Below are positions 55,081-64,000 of a stretch of DNA of 64,000 nt, one piece after another (positions within the stretch are counted from its first letter, which is position 1; each line of letters opens with the position of its first letter). Under the pieces are notes generated by a model. That model saw only the letters and a list, made by a program, of their open reading frames with translations, was not told the origin of the DNA and did not search any database. Source of the stretch: Euclidia mi (Eukaryota > Arthropoda > Insecta > Lepidoptera > Erebidae); the NCBI GenBank assembly GCA_944739405.2, contig OX123197.2:60798047-60862046 (forward strand). Reading direction: 5' to 3'. Both the position numbers and the translations under genes were made by a program.

Positions 55081-55226
55081 TGTACTCACATTTGTAGAGG
55101 AGTTACATAGCTTAATGTAAACATAAATCTGCAAGTTACACCACCTGCCAGCACCACCATCACTACACATTCACATCAAGTTTACTATCAAAGGAAGCAC
55201 AAGTACATTCGAGCTGAGGCATCACA

Positions 55227-55961
55227 ATGTCGGAACTGACAAACATCAAGACCGCACAGAACAATCTTGAAGAAATGTTCAATAAGCGGATGGCGGAACT
55301 TGAGGCGCAGCTTCAAGGAGGTACGGCGAAAGACACGGTCGCGAAGGTGGCAGAAGAGTTCCGGACCTTCAGAGAGCTCATGTCTGCGATGCTCAGTCTT
55401 CTACGGAAGCAGATAACAGAGTGCTCCCAAGCTATCGATGTCATCGAGAACAGGCACAGACGTAAAGCACTGTTATTTCTTGGCGTGCCTGAGGCAGAAA
55501 AGGAGGACTGTAGGGCCTCTGTGACAAACATTCTTCAGAAAATTGAGCTCCCAAATGTCACCATGGATAACATCAGTGTTTGTCATAGAATCGGTGCATC
55601 CAGTGAGGGCCATCACCGTCCAATCCTGGTCTGGTTCTCTGGGTTGGATCAGAGGTCTGCAGTCTGGAGAGCCAAGACCAAACTAAAGGGTACTTCAGTG
55701 TCCGTAAAGGAATTTCTAACGAAGTCAAGACAGGCGATTTTTACTAAGGCTCGGCTGCATTTTGGAATGCGAGCGTGTTGGACCCAGGACGGTGTCATCG
55801 TTGTCAAGGCGTCGGATGGCACTCGTCATAAAATATGCACCACTGAAGAGATGAACAGCCTTCTGCAGAAATATCCCAAGCGTATTGATACCGCAGCCGC
55901 GGGAAAGAGTGGCGTCGCATCTGCGGGTACGTCGAACGCAGCCTCCAGAGCGCGTAAATAA
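55227..55961 (+). CDS. LINE ORF1 protein, L1-ORF1p-like RNA-binding protein, 244 aa
   Basis: Residues about 5-75 are rich in Glu, Lys, Leu and Gln with heptad-like spacing (ELTNIKTAQNNLEEMFNKRM), predicted coiled coil. Residues 77-150 resemble an RRM fold (ALLFLGVPEAEKEDCRASVT, ISVCHRIGAS, RPILVWFSG). They are followed by a C-terminal-domain-like part (LTKSRQAIFTKARLHFGMRA, TQDGVIVVKA). This order is that of L1-type ORF1 proteins (Transposase_22-like), which bind the element RNA in a cytoplasmic particle and chaperone nucleic acid. The ATG is the first in frame and fits the coiled-coil start. There are no Cys-His knuckles, unlike gag-type ORF1s of many Jockey elements. Confidence 0.85.
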   Translation: MSELTNIKTAQNNLEEMFNKRMAELEAQLQGGTAKDTVAKVAEEFRTFRELMSAMLSLLRKQITECSQAIDVIENRHRRKALLFLGVPEAEKEDCRASVTNILQKIELPNVTMDNISVCHRIGASSEGHHRPILVWFSGLDQRSAVWRAKTKLKGTSVSVKEFLTKSRQAIFTKARLHFGMRACWTQDGVIVVKASDGTRHKICTTEEMNSLLQKYPKRIDTAAAGKSGVASAGTSNAASRARK

Positions 55962-56299
55962 CCCTTTATTATTTATCCGTTTCTCTGTTTGTTACTGTTT
56001 GTTTATTTCACACATGCTACTGTTTTCTGTTTAGCCTTTAGTTAGTTTGTTTTGTCTTGTAATTTGTAAACGATGTTTGACATACAGGTGACACTGTGAC
56101 AGATGTCAGAATGTATTTTAACGTACGTTCGGAAACCGTTCACAACTACGTTTAGTTATTTTATTCTCTTTTTTTTTTTTTTGCTTTTGTATGCTGGCGG
56201 GTGGTGCAGAGAGGACTGTGCTGCTTATATTATTCACTCATATTTTAGTATTTATTATATTTATCAGTATTTTATATTTATATATCTTTTATATTTAAA

Positions 56300-59236
56300 T
56301 TGATGGACTTTGATACATATTTGTCGGCCAATGAGTCAGCTACCTCATCGGACAATGAAAGTTTCTGCTCGGCTGATGGCACGTTGAGCGAATGTCTGCT
56401 TAAGTTATTTACTAATCAATCATTTTTTAATGTATGCCATATAAATGCGCAAAGCATACCCAGCCATCATAATGACTTGCTGGAAGCATTTTCGGGTTCA
56501 AATGTGCACGCCATCTTGGTTTCGGAGAGTTGGCTAAAACCAGTTCTCTCTTCTACTTCCTACTCTTTGCCCGGCTACATCCTTATCCGTAATGATCGAG
56601 TCGGTAAAAGAGGTGGTGGTGTTGCAATCTACCTGCGCAGCACCTGCTCGTTTAAAATCCTAGCGTCTTCTTCAACTACTTCTTCTGCTGCGGAATACCT
56701 ATTTATTGAGGTTAACGCCAAGGGCGCTAGAGCTGTTCTTGGCGTCGTCTACTGTCCCCCCTGTGCCGACTATTTCTCCAGTCTCGAACCGATTCTGGAA
56801 TCTTTAGGGTCTCAGTATGCTCATCATATTGTCATGGGTGATTTCAATACCGATCTCCTCTCCCGTCATTCCTGTCGTTCCCGTAAGCTACTCGACATAG
56901 TTCAGTCAGCCAGCCTCCACGTATTGCCATTGCAAGCCACTCACCACAATGATAATGGGGAGGACACCTGGCTGGATTTAATGCTTACTTCTTCTCCTTC
57001 CCTGGTCACATCCCATGGCCAACTTCCTGCACCTGGATTCTCCCGTCACGACCTTATTTTCCTGTCATACCGTCTGAAACCTCCTAAATCCCCGCCTAAA
57101 GTTCTGCACATGCGTTGTTTTGGTCGTATGGATGTGGAGAAGCTGAAGCAAGACGCTTCTATGGTAAACTGGGACAGCTTAGTATCCGCCACTACGGTGG
57201 ATGAAAAAGTAGATATTTTTAACGCCGTTGTCTGTGATCTTTATGACGTCCATGCCCCCGTGAAACGGGTGAAATTGAAGCGTCCGCCAGCACCCTGGAT
57301 TACAGAGGGTGTTCGGATGGCAATGCGCCGTAGAGACCGTGCGTTTAGAAAGTACAAGAGAGATCGATGTGTGGAAAATTGGGTGCTTTTTAAGTCTGCA
57401 AGAAATCGGTGCAATCAGATGGTGCGCAACGCCAAACGCCGACATATCCTCAATAATATATCTTGTTCATCGCCTGCTAGTACCTGGAAGTTCCTCGGAA
57501 CACTAGGCATTGGCAAACAGCGGCGTCTTGATTTTCATGGGACTCACGACTTGGATGATATCAACCGATATTTCACCACTACTGCTTCGCTGGATCACCA
57601 AGTCGTGAGTCACACTGTTAATTATTTAGCGGGGTTACCTCAACCCAACATTGATTCCTTTTGCTTTTCTCCAGAGTCTCCAGACGACATCAAAAAGGTC
57701 ATCCTATCCATAAAATCTAATGCTGTGGGATGTGACAACATTAGTCGTCGTATGATCACGACGATCCTTGAACATCTACTGTCGGCGATATCCCACATCA
57801 TTAATTTTTCCCTAGTCTCTGGTACTTTTCCCTCCCTGTGGCGTAAGGCCTATATAATACCTCTTCCCAAAATCCAAAATCCCACTCTCCCTGAACACTT
57901 CCGTCCTATTTCTATCCTACCCTTTATGTCTAAAGTGCTAGAGGCCTGTGCGCACAAGCAACTTTCTCATTTTATTCAACACAACAAGTTGTTGAGTCCT
58001 CTGCAATCAGGCTTCAGACCTGGACATAGCACAACTTCCGCCCTCCTTAAAGTGACTGGCGATATTCGTGAGGCCATGGAAAACACCAAAATTACCGTTC
58101 TGGTATTAATTGACTTTTCAAATGCCTTCAATACCGTCAGTCACGATATCCTATTATCTATCCTCTCCCACCTCAAGGTCTCGGCTGGAGCTGTGGATTG
58201 TTTCTCAAATTATCTTCGAGGTCGCCGGCAGTCGATCCACGTCAATGAGTTATCGTCGGCATGGTTTGATACTACTTCTGGCGTTCCTCAAGGCGGCATT
58301 CTCTCTCCTCTTTTATTTTCTATTTTTATAAATCTCTTAACTCAAAATCTTCAGTGCGCTTACCATTTGTACGCCGATGACTTGCAGATTTACTCCCAGG
58401 TAAGTGTGGAACACATCATTGAGGCGATCGACAAAATCAATAACGACTTGAACGCTATATTGTCCTGGTGTCGCAAGTTTGGGCTAACCGTTAATCCTAG
58501 CAAGACCCAAGCCATCATTGTGGGTAGTCAATGGATGTTAAAAAGACTAGACTTATCGATCCTGCCGCCCATAACCTTTAACGGAACCACCGTCGATTTA
58601 TGTCCTGCTGTCAAAAACCTTGGGCTTCACATAGACACCACGCTGAATTGGCAAGTCCAGGTAACTCAGTTGAGTCGAAAGGTCACCAGTGCTCTGCGCG
58701 CTCTCTACCGTCTAAGGAACATACTACCATCCGAGACAAAGACAATGCTTGTGCAGACCTTAATCTTCCCCCTCATTGACTATGGTGATGTATGTTACTT
58801 TGACCTGAATGCAGACCTCCTTGATAAACTTGACCGTCTTCTGAATAACTGCATTCGATTCATTTTCAATCTTCGCAAGTATGACCATGTGTCTACTTAT
58901 CGTTCCCAACTAAAGTGGCTTCCCATACGTCAGCGCCGTAGTTTGCGTGCTCTCACTACCCTCTATACTATTCTTACATCTTCAACCTCTCCCCAGTATT
59001 TATCTTCCTACTTCCAATACTTATATTCCAACCATGAACGAAACCTCCGTTCATCTCATAATCTTCTCCTCACGGTACCTCCTCACAACTCTAACTTTCT
59101 TCATTCCTCTTTTACTATTCAATCTATCCTTCTCTGGAATGCCCTCCCTCTTGAAATCAGGATGGCCAAGACGAAGAACACTTTCAAGTTCAAGGTGAAG
59201 GAGCTCCTATTGGCTGAGTCGGCGATTGTATCTTAA
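56300..59236 (+). CDS. LINE ORF2: endonuclease and reverse transcriptase, intact, 978 aa
   Basis: Endonuclease, residues about 45-280: HINAQSIPSH, LVSESWL, RGGGVAIYL, VVYCPP, VMGDFNTDLL, DTWLDLMLTS and FSRHDLIFLSY, covering the Asn, Glu, Asp and His residues of the APE fold. Reverse transcriptase, about 520-800: PLPKIQNPTLPEHFRPISIL, SGFRPGHST, LIDFSNAFNTVSH, SGVPQGGILSPLLF and YADD at 691-694. The C-terminal region ends LLWNALPLEIRMAKTKN. No RNase H. The upstream spacer contains a 14-15-nt T run. ORF2 proteins of this group nick the target and reverse-transcribe the RNA from the nick. No stop, shift or missing catalytic residue was seen. Confidence 0.93.
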   Translation: MMDFDTYLSANESATSSDNESFCSADGTLSECLLKLFTNQSFFNVCHINAQSIPSHHNDLLEAFSGSNVHAILVSESWLKPVLSSTSYSLPGYILIRNDRVGKRGGGVAIYLRSTCSFKILASSSTTSSAAEYLFIEVNAKGARAVLGVVYCPPCADYFSSLEPILESLGSQYAHHIVMGDFNTDLLSRHSCRSRKLLDIVQSASLHVLPLQATHHNDNGEDTWLDLMLTSSPSLVTSHGQLPAPGFSRHDLIFLSYRLKPPKSPPKVLHMRCFGRMDVEKLKQDASMVNWDSLVSATTVDEKVDIFNAVVCDLYDVHAPVKRVKLKRPPAPWITEGVRMAMRRRDRAFRKYKRDRCVENWVLFKSARNRCNQMVRNAKRRHILNNISCSSPASTWKFLGTLGIGKQRRLDFHGTHDLDDINRYFTTTASLDHQVVSHTVNYLAGLPQPNIDSFCFSPESPDDIKKVILSIKSNAVGCDNISRRMITTILEHLLSAISHIINFSLVSGTFPSLWRKAYIIPLPKIQNPTLPEHFRPISILPFMSKVLEACAHKQLSHFIQHNKLLSPLQSGFRPGHSTTSALLKVTGDIREAMENTKITVLVLIDFSNAFNTVSHDILLSILSHLKVSAGAVDCFSNYLRGRRQSIHVNELSSAWFDTTSGVPQGGILSPLLFSIFINLLTQNLQCAYHLYADDLQIYSQVSVEHIIEAIDKINNDLNAILSWCRKFGLTVNPSKTQAIIVGSQWMLKRLDLSILPPITFNGTTVDLCPAVKNLGLHIDTTLNWQVQVTQLSRKVTSALRALYRLRNILPSETKTMLVQTLIFPLIDYGDVCYFDLNADLLDKLDRLLNNCIRFIFNLRKYDHVSTYRSQLKWLPIRQRRSLRALTTLYTILTSSTSPQYLSSYFQYLYSNHERNLRSSHNLLLTVPPHNSNFLHSSFTIQSILLWNALPLEIRMAKTKNTFKFKVKELLLAESAIVS

Positions 59237-59600
59237 GTCGTTTAAGTTCAATGTGGTTTAATATGTATGTATGTGTTTATATATTTATAGTATATATATT
59301 ATATATGCCTTTGTGTATTTATGTAGTTTTATAATATATCTATATCATGTATGTTTATATTATATTATGTACCTAACGTATTTATTTTAATGTATCATTT
59401 AGATCTATAATATACTTAGTTATAATTTATATTAGTTCAAATTAGTTTTCATTATATTACACCTACTTCTTTTCTCTCTGCACCACTCTAAGGTTGACTG
59501 GGAGATAATGCCCATGGCATTAAGTCCGCCTTTATACTATTGTGTATATAAAGTTTTAATAAATAATAAATAAATAAAAAATAAATAAATAATACATATA

Positions 59601-60051
59601 AAACTTCCTCTTGAATCATTCTATCTGTTAAAAAAACGCATTAAAATCCGTTGTATAGTTTTTAAGATTTAAGCATACCTAGGGATAGACAGACAGAAGA
59701 CAGCCTCTGTTTTATACTATTTAGTGAAGAAGCACTTTTATGTAATTTCGGGTTATTCCACATAAGTTAAAAAGGCAAACATTATCGCGTCACTTTTTCT
59801 TATTTTTTTAAAAGTACGAGGCTTTCTCTTACTAGACGTAAAACCTCTAGACTTTACAATCAATAAATTGGTGGACACAAAAAATGCTCAGAGGGGACAA
59901 CAATAATTTATGGAACACAAAATGTTATTGAATTAAACACACATCATTCAAAGCCTAAGAACCTAGCCTCACTGCATCATCATAGGTATGTATTTTTACC
60001 TGATATATAATCATGTATGCACTCGTAGTATTGAGCTCTAATGGACACTTA
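59601..60051. other. Right part of the split repeat and AT-rich sequence
   Basis: 59601-59725 completes the interspersed repeat begun at 54894. The remainder has no recognised content. Confidence 0.5.
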
Positions 60052-60270
60052 TCTAATACTGATATATAAAGCTGAAGAGTTTGTTTGTTTGGTTGATTAG
60101 TTGAACGCGCTAATCTCAGGTAGGTACTACCGATCGGATTTGAAAAATGTTTCCGTGTTAGATAAGTCATTTATCGAGGAAGGCTATAGGCTATATAACA
60201 TCACGCTATGAGCAACGGGAGTGGAGCAGTAGCCTTAAATAACGCGGGTGTAACCGCGGGCATCATCTAG
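60052..60270 (+). mobile_element. Non-autonomous Helitron, 219 bp
   Basis: A|TCTAATACTGATATATAAAG at the 5' end and GAACGCGCTAATCTCAGG inside. The 3' hairpin is CGCGG/CCGCG (60243-60247/60254-60258), then CTAG|T at 60267-60270. The 3' end is shared with the copies at 18178 and 45483. Confidence 0.75.
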
Positions 60271-61647
60271 TTTAATAATTATATTACTCAAATGCTTTAA
60301 ACTTCCGAATGCAGCAAGCCATTAATCCCCTGTCCAATCTGCTACACTTTCCATAAAGTGAAGCCGTAAATCTTTCAAGCACCTTGAACATCCTAATAAC
60401 CTCATTAGGTACCAATTAGCAAGACCTGTTTAAGTGGTATACTATTACCGCATCCCGGGCTCGCTTCATTAAAAACGAATTTACATACCAAATTTAAATT
60501 TCTTTGTGTTCCCAACTCGAAAATTTACAACCGTTACGTGAGCGAACTCAAATAATTAGGTAGTTTGAAAAATTACGTTGTAATCTGAATCGAGCGTAGT
60601 GATGTAACTTGAATACTATTTGGTCGATTTTGCACGAGTCGAGTCGAGTAGAGATAAATGCGATAGACTAAGTAATTTGGTGGACGTGATCGGTTGATTT
60701 GAATAAGTAAATTAAAGGTGGAGAAAATTTGATTTTCGGTCATAATAGTTAGTAGTTTACTACAAGGTTCGACACTAGTATGGAGAAAAACAGTTTGAGA
60801 ACTATTTTTCGGTTCGTGTTTCCGTGGTCTTTATTTATGTAATAAAAACTATTGCACAAAATTCGATAGATCTGGATATTGAACTCATATTTATGTAGCT
60901 TTTATCCTAGACTTAATAAATTAGATGAAAAGCCTATTAATGTTATCATTGCATTATTCCGCACCGCAACTAACTCCTCCCCTAAAAAAATAGAACACCA
61001 TTATGTTATTCCCCAGCTTAGAACGAAGCCTCATAAACAGTCAAACATAAACGAAAATTTATGCTGTGTAGCCAACGAGCCAATATGTTTTAGATAGCCA
61101 CAACTAAAATAACAGAGATACAAATAAATTTCCCTACGATAATAGCACGCGTTTGGTTGCACATGCGTACATTTACGTAATATAGGCAACCGTTAACGTG
61201 TAGTGCTGAACATAAGCTTACAATATATTTGCCTGTTACAACAAACTGTTCCGTGATAGCGCGTGACGGTTATAACAGTTGGATACAGCGCCCTCTATCG
61301 TTCGAGCATACGTAATGGCGAATTTGGAACTCGAAAAAATATATCAAGCGGGAAATTTGATGGTGCTATGAAATTGAATATTGGTAGTATATAAGTGGTT
61401 GGATTTTATGTTGTATTTTGGAGCTAAGTATTGGAAGTGATTTTGATGAATTTTGTTTACTCAATAAATTAAGTTTAATAAGGCATAAGCGTAACTTAAA
61501 TAAAGTAGACATTGAAAAATTTGCATGTTTATTAAAAGTTAATAAATAAAATATCAAGCAAGTTTGTAAGATAGCTAGCACATGCAAAGGAGTGGAGCCT
61601 AGGTAATGAGATAAGACGCCCAGAAGATAATTCACGGTCTCACAAAA
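60271..61647. other. No gene recognised
   Basis: AT-rich with short frames that do not resemble proteins. No repeat could be named. Confidence 0.5.
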
Positions 61648-62236
61648 AAAAACCGGCCAAGTGCGTGTCGGGCCACGCGCAATGTAGGGTTCCGTAGTTG
61701 CCCATAATGGCCATTATTGATAATAACTTCTGTTTCACATGGGACTAAAAACGGGCATTTTTAAGACGCTATAAGGCGCTCCCAATGTAAGCTCACAGAA
61801 ATAGGTATTTATAAGTTAACCGACGATTACTCGTAAACTAGTGATGTCTACTTAGCCGTGATAGTTTTCCTTTTAAATTCGCTATAATATGTACTACATT
61901 TGTGATTTTTTTCACCTCTTCCAAATTAATAATTTAGCCGGCAAAGGGGGGACACTTGAGTCTAACAATTTTTTTCACTTAAAAGCTTGATATTTGACAA
62001 ACATACATAACATTTGATATTTGAAAAAAAAAATTCAACCCCACGAGGTAGGAGAGATACCCTTAAAAAAATATTTTCCTAAATTTTATTCTACAGTTTT
62101 GTTACAATATCGTATGTCTAGATTCATATCAAATATCAGCTTTCTATTACTAGGCGTCTTTGAGCTAGGCTGCGGACGGACAGACGGACGGACATGACGA
62201 AACTATAAGGGTTCCTTATGGACTACGGAACCCTCA
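61648..62236. repeat. Lepidopteran repeat with GGGTTCCGTAG / CTACGGAACCC ends
   Basis: Starts AAACCGGCCAAGTGCGTGTC, then AGGGTTCCGTAG at about 61687. Ends CTACGGAACCCT at about 62223-62234 after GGACGGACAGACGGACGG. The two motifs are inverted with respect to each other. The same AGGGTTCCGT core opens the repeat at 11782, suggesting one superfamily. Class uncertain. Confidence 0.7.
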
Positions 62237-62244
62237 AAAAGATT

Positions 62245-62316
62245 CATCATCATATCAGCCAAACGACGTCCACAGCTGGACATAGGCCTCCCCCAAGGTT
62301 CTCCACACAGACCGGT
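62245..62316 (-). mobile_element. 72-bp RTE-A insertion with 12-bp target duplication
   Basis: The (CAT)n start and the segment to ACCGGT match the 3' terminus of RTE-A at 13674-13750. CTCAAAAAGATT is repeated at 62233-62244 and 62317-62328. Extremely 5'-truncated. Confidence 0.92.
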
Positions 62317-62483
62317 CTCAAAAAGATTAAAAGTAAAGAAATAGACAAGCTTATAAAAAGTTTTCAGACAATCTAGGAAGAAAGTGGCTACCAAAAATCC
62401 ATTGATTTACTTACCACTCGAAGCAATATAAATATTTGAAAAAAGATCCGCAGAATCACCATATTCACCAATTTACTAAAAAG

Positions 62484-62575
62484 TTATTATTATGTCAGCC
62501 CAGAGACGTCCACTGCTGGACATAGGCCTCCCAGGCTCTCAACACAGATCGATTTTGAGCCACCCGTATCCTACC
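62484..62575 (-). mobile_element. RTE-A 3' fragment
   Basis: GTCCACTGCTGGACATAGGC and TTTTGAGCCACCCGTATCCT match the RTE-A 3' region (13705-13775). No clear target duplication. Confidence 0.75.
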
Positions 62576-62877
62576 GCAAAATATATAAAAAGTAATACTC
62601 GAGCTTAAAGTTTTCAGCTATCTGTATCAACAATCTTTAAGGTATTACCCATAGATTATTCAAGCTTATAACCGTCGAAATATACAGCATAAATCGAAAT
62701 ATTTCCAAGCTGAACCAATATTCAGAATATCAACACGAAAATTCACATGCAAGCAAATAATTAACCTTTGACTGCGCTAATTGGACACACTTACTAACCA
62801 TTATTATACGATATAGGAATTTAAACTTTCGTGGTCATTTAAACTTGATTTAAATTGTCTTTCGGGATATATGCCAG

Positions 62878-63025
62878 GTACCTTTGTTTGGAGTAACCGA
62901 TATTTCGGCACTGTTGCAAGCGCCATGTTCACGGATGTACTTACAGTACATCCGTACTTACAGTACATCCGTGAACATAGCGCTTGCAACAGTGCCGAAA
63001 TATCGGTTATTCCAAACAAAGGTAC
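62878..63025. repeat. 63-bp inverted repeat, Penelope-like terminal sequence
   Basis: 62878-62940 and 62963-63025 are reverse complements with two mismatches; the 22-nt centre repeats TTACAGTACATCCGTA. The core AGTGCCGAAATATCGGTTA is shared with 36672-36700. Confidence 0.85.
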
Positions 63026-63342
63026 GGGGTACATTACTATGCGCTTTAGTACTGCACGATTCACTAGGCATTTCATTATAATTTTCAACCCCGTTTTGTA
63101 TGATCGGAAATTCAACAAATGTGTTTAGGAATCAGAGCAAAAATAGTATAGTTAGTGAAAAAGTCTTTAGGTTGGACAAATTAACGGTTTATATAGCGGC
63201 TGGTAATGGTCTTTGTAATTTATTAGCAAATATATAATTATTATGTAAACTCAAATCGTGTTAGTGATGCAAGGCATTCAGGTCAAGTGTAGCGCCCCGT
63301 CGAATATTTTACACTCTAGAAGAAAGCGATACTGTATATAGA

Positions 63343-64000
63343 AAGCGATATGTACGTTATACGGCTTCCATACTGAGATATCATTTGTCATTGTCGACTC
63401 ACATTTGCTTCCGTATGATGTAATCTTAGGTAGAGAGATATTTAAAACGCCCGGTTTGATTTTCACCCTTAATAGTGAAGGTGCTAAAATTATACGTGAT
63501 GCTAGTGTCATTAACTGCCTCGCTTTGAACATAAACACAGAGTTAGATAAAATTAACACTGACCTGACTGAACCAAGTGATATTCATAGGTTGAGGTGCA
63601 TTTTGGAAAATACAAAAACAATTTGACCAGTGGTAATTCTAACACAACGGTTAATACGGGAACCATGCAAATAAAATTAAAAAACCCTGACAAGATTGTA
63701 CAACGTCAGCCGTATAGGTTAGCCCCTTCTGAACGAGCTATAATGCGAGAAATAATTGCCGACTTAGAAAGAAAAGGTATAGTGCGTGAGAGTTCTTCGT
63801 CTTTCTCTAGCCCGGCTCTACTTGTTAAAAAGAAAGACGGGTCCGACCGCCTTTGCGTTGATTATAGGGAGCTTAACTCCAATACCGTGCGTGATAGCTA
63901 CCCTCTGCCTTTAATATCAGAACAAATTGATACTCTTGGGCAGGCGTCTTACTTCTCTATTTTAGATATGGCCTCAGGGTTCCACCAAATTATGATGGCA
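63343..64000 (+). pseudogene. Gypsy-type pol fragment, frameshifted, cut by window edge
   Basis: A protease-to-RT linker reads EISFVIVDSHLLPYDVILGR and IFKTPGLIFTLNSEG in one frame to a stop near 63624. Shortly before it the coding shifts frame, in an A-rich tract at about 63606-63618. The reverse transcriptase start follows: RQPYRLAPSERAIMREII, GIVRESSSSFSSPALLVKKK, DGSDRLCVDYRELNS and FSILDMASGFHQI up to the window end. These are the fingers and first catalytic Asp region of Gypsy (Metaviridae) RT. RNase H, integrase and LTRs would lie to the right, outside the window. The 5' part of gag-protease is not recognisable left of about 63340. Confidence 0.85.

Larger units (their letters stand above)
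55081..59600 (+). mobile_element. Intact two-ORF CR1/Jockey-group LINE
   Basis: 5' UTR, ORF1 (55227-55961), a 338-bp spacer, ORF2 (56300-59236), a 3' UTR and a (AATA)n tail at about 59560-59600. Both ORFs are uninterrupted and all expected catalytic motifs are present. It sits inside an interspersed repeat whose halves flank it. The exact target duplication is blurred: ATAAATACAC on the left, AATAATACATAT on the right. Confidence 0.9.

Noticed and set aside
61366..61635. 89-codon minus-strand frame and the 72-codon frame at 60879
   Set aside because: AT-rich chance frames with no family resemblance and no repeat support.

Overview
This window looks like a piece of a moth or butterfly (Lepidoptera) nuclear genome. 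It is AT-rich and has no bacterial-style operons. Nearly every recognisable coding region belongs to a transposable element of kinds common in lepidopteran genomes: Jockey/CR1-like and RTE-like LINEs, BEL/Pao and Gypsy LTR elements, tRNA-headed SINEs with (GAT)n or (GTAT)n tails, short Helitrons, and repeats ending in GGGTTCCGTA-type sequence. The order assignment rests on recognising these repeat types; no search could be run.

Layout. 1-2981: old Jockey-type LINE. 4804-11317: complete BEL/Pao LTR retrotransposon with identical-looking LTRs and one intact 1712-codon gag-pol frame. 11782-12760: tandem lepidopteran repeat. 13510-15053: the best evidence for a host gene, namely a signal-peptide exon whose splice donor has been hit by a 1 kb RTE-type LINE, plus a possible second exon fragment. 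18178-29081: a nest of a Helitron, a Jockey/CR1-like LINE (minus), a nearly complete RTE-type LINE (minus), an R1/LOA-like LINE with RNase H (plus) and the N-terminal part of an R2-like LINE (minus). 29.6-46.9 kb: SINEs, RTE-type fragments, a MITE, Penelope-like fold-back units (one carrying a hammerhead-ribozyme-like core) and a GC-rich hairpin block. 47.4-49.1 kb: LINE fragment between inverted repeats. 51002-54059: a MULE-type DNA transposon with matching termini, an exact 8-bp target duplication, a transposase remnant, and LINE and SINE insertions inside it. 55081-59600: an apparently intact two-ORF LINE. 60-63 kb: Helitron and other repeats. 63.3-64 kb: start of a Gypsy pol, cut by the window edge.

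How the parts work together. Two SINE families share 3' ends with LINE families present in the same window, which is how a SINE borrows LINE machinery. In these notes 'RTE-A' is the LINE ending in (GAT)n, 'LINE-B' the one ending in (GTAT)n, 'SINE1' the tRNA-headed family beginning GGCAGCGATAGCC, 'SINE2' the tRNA-headed family beginning GCCTCCGTGG with a LINE-B tail, and 'SINE3' the family beginning CCGTGTGGTGACGG with an RTE-A tail. A second theme is short perfect palindromes with 4-6 nt loops scattered through unrelated sequence. In one SINE copy the pre-mutation sequence can be read from sibling copies and fits an inverted template switch.

Limits: clade names, insertion boundaries and degraded fragments are read by eye. 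Host genes other than the 13.5-15 kb candidates were not found.
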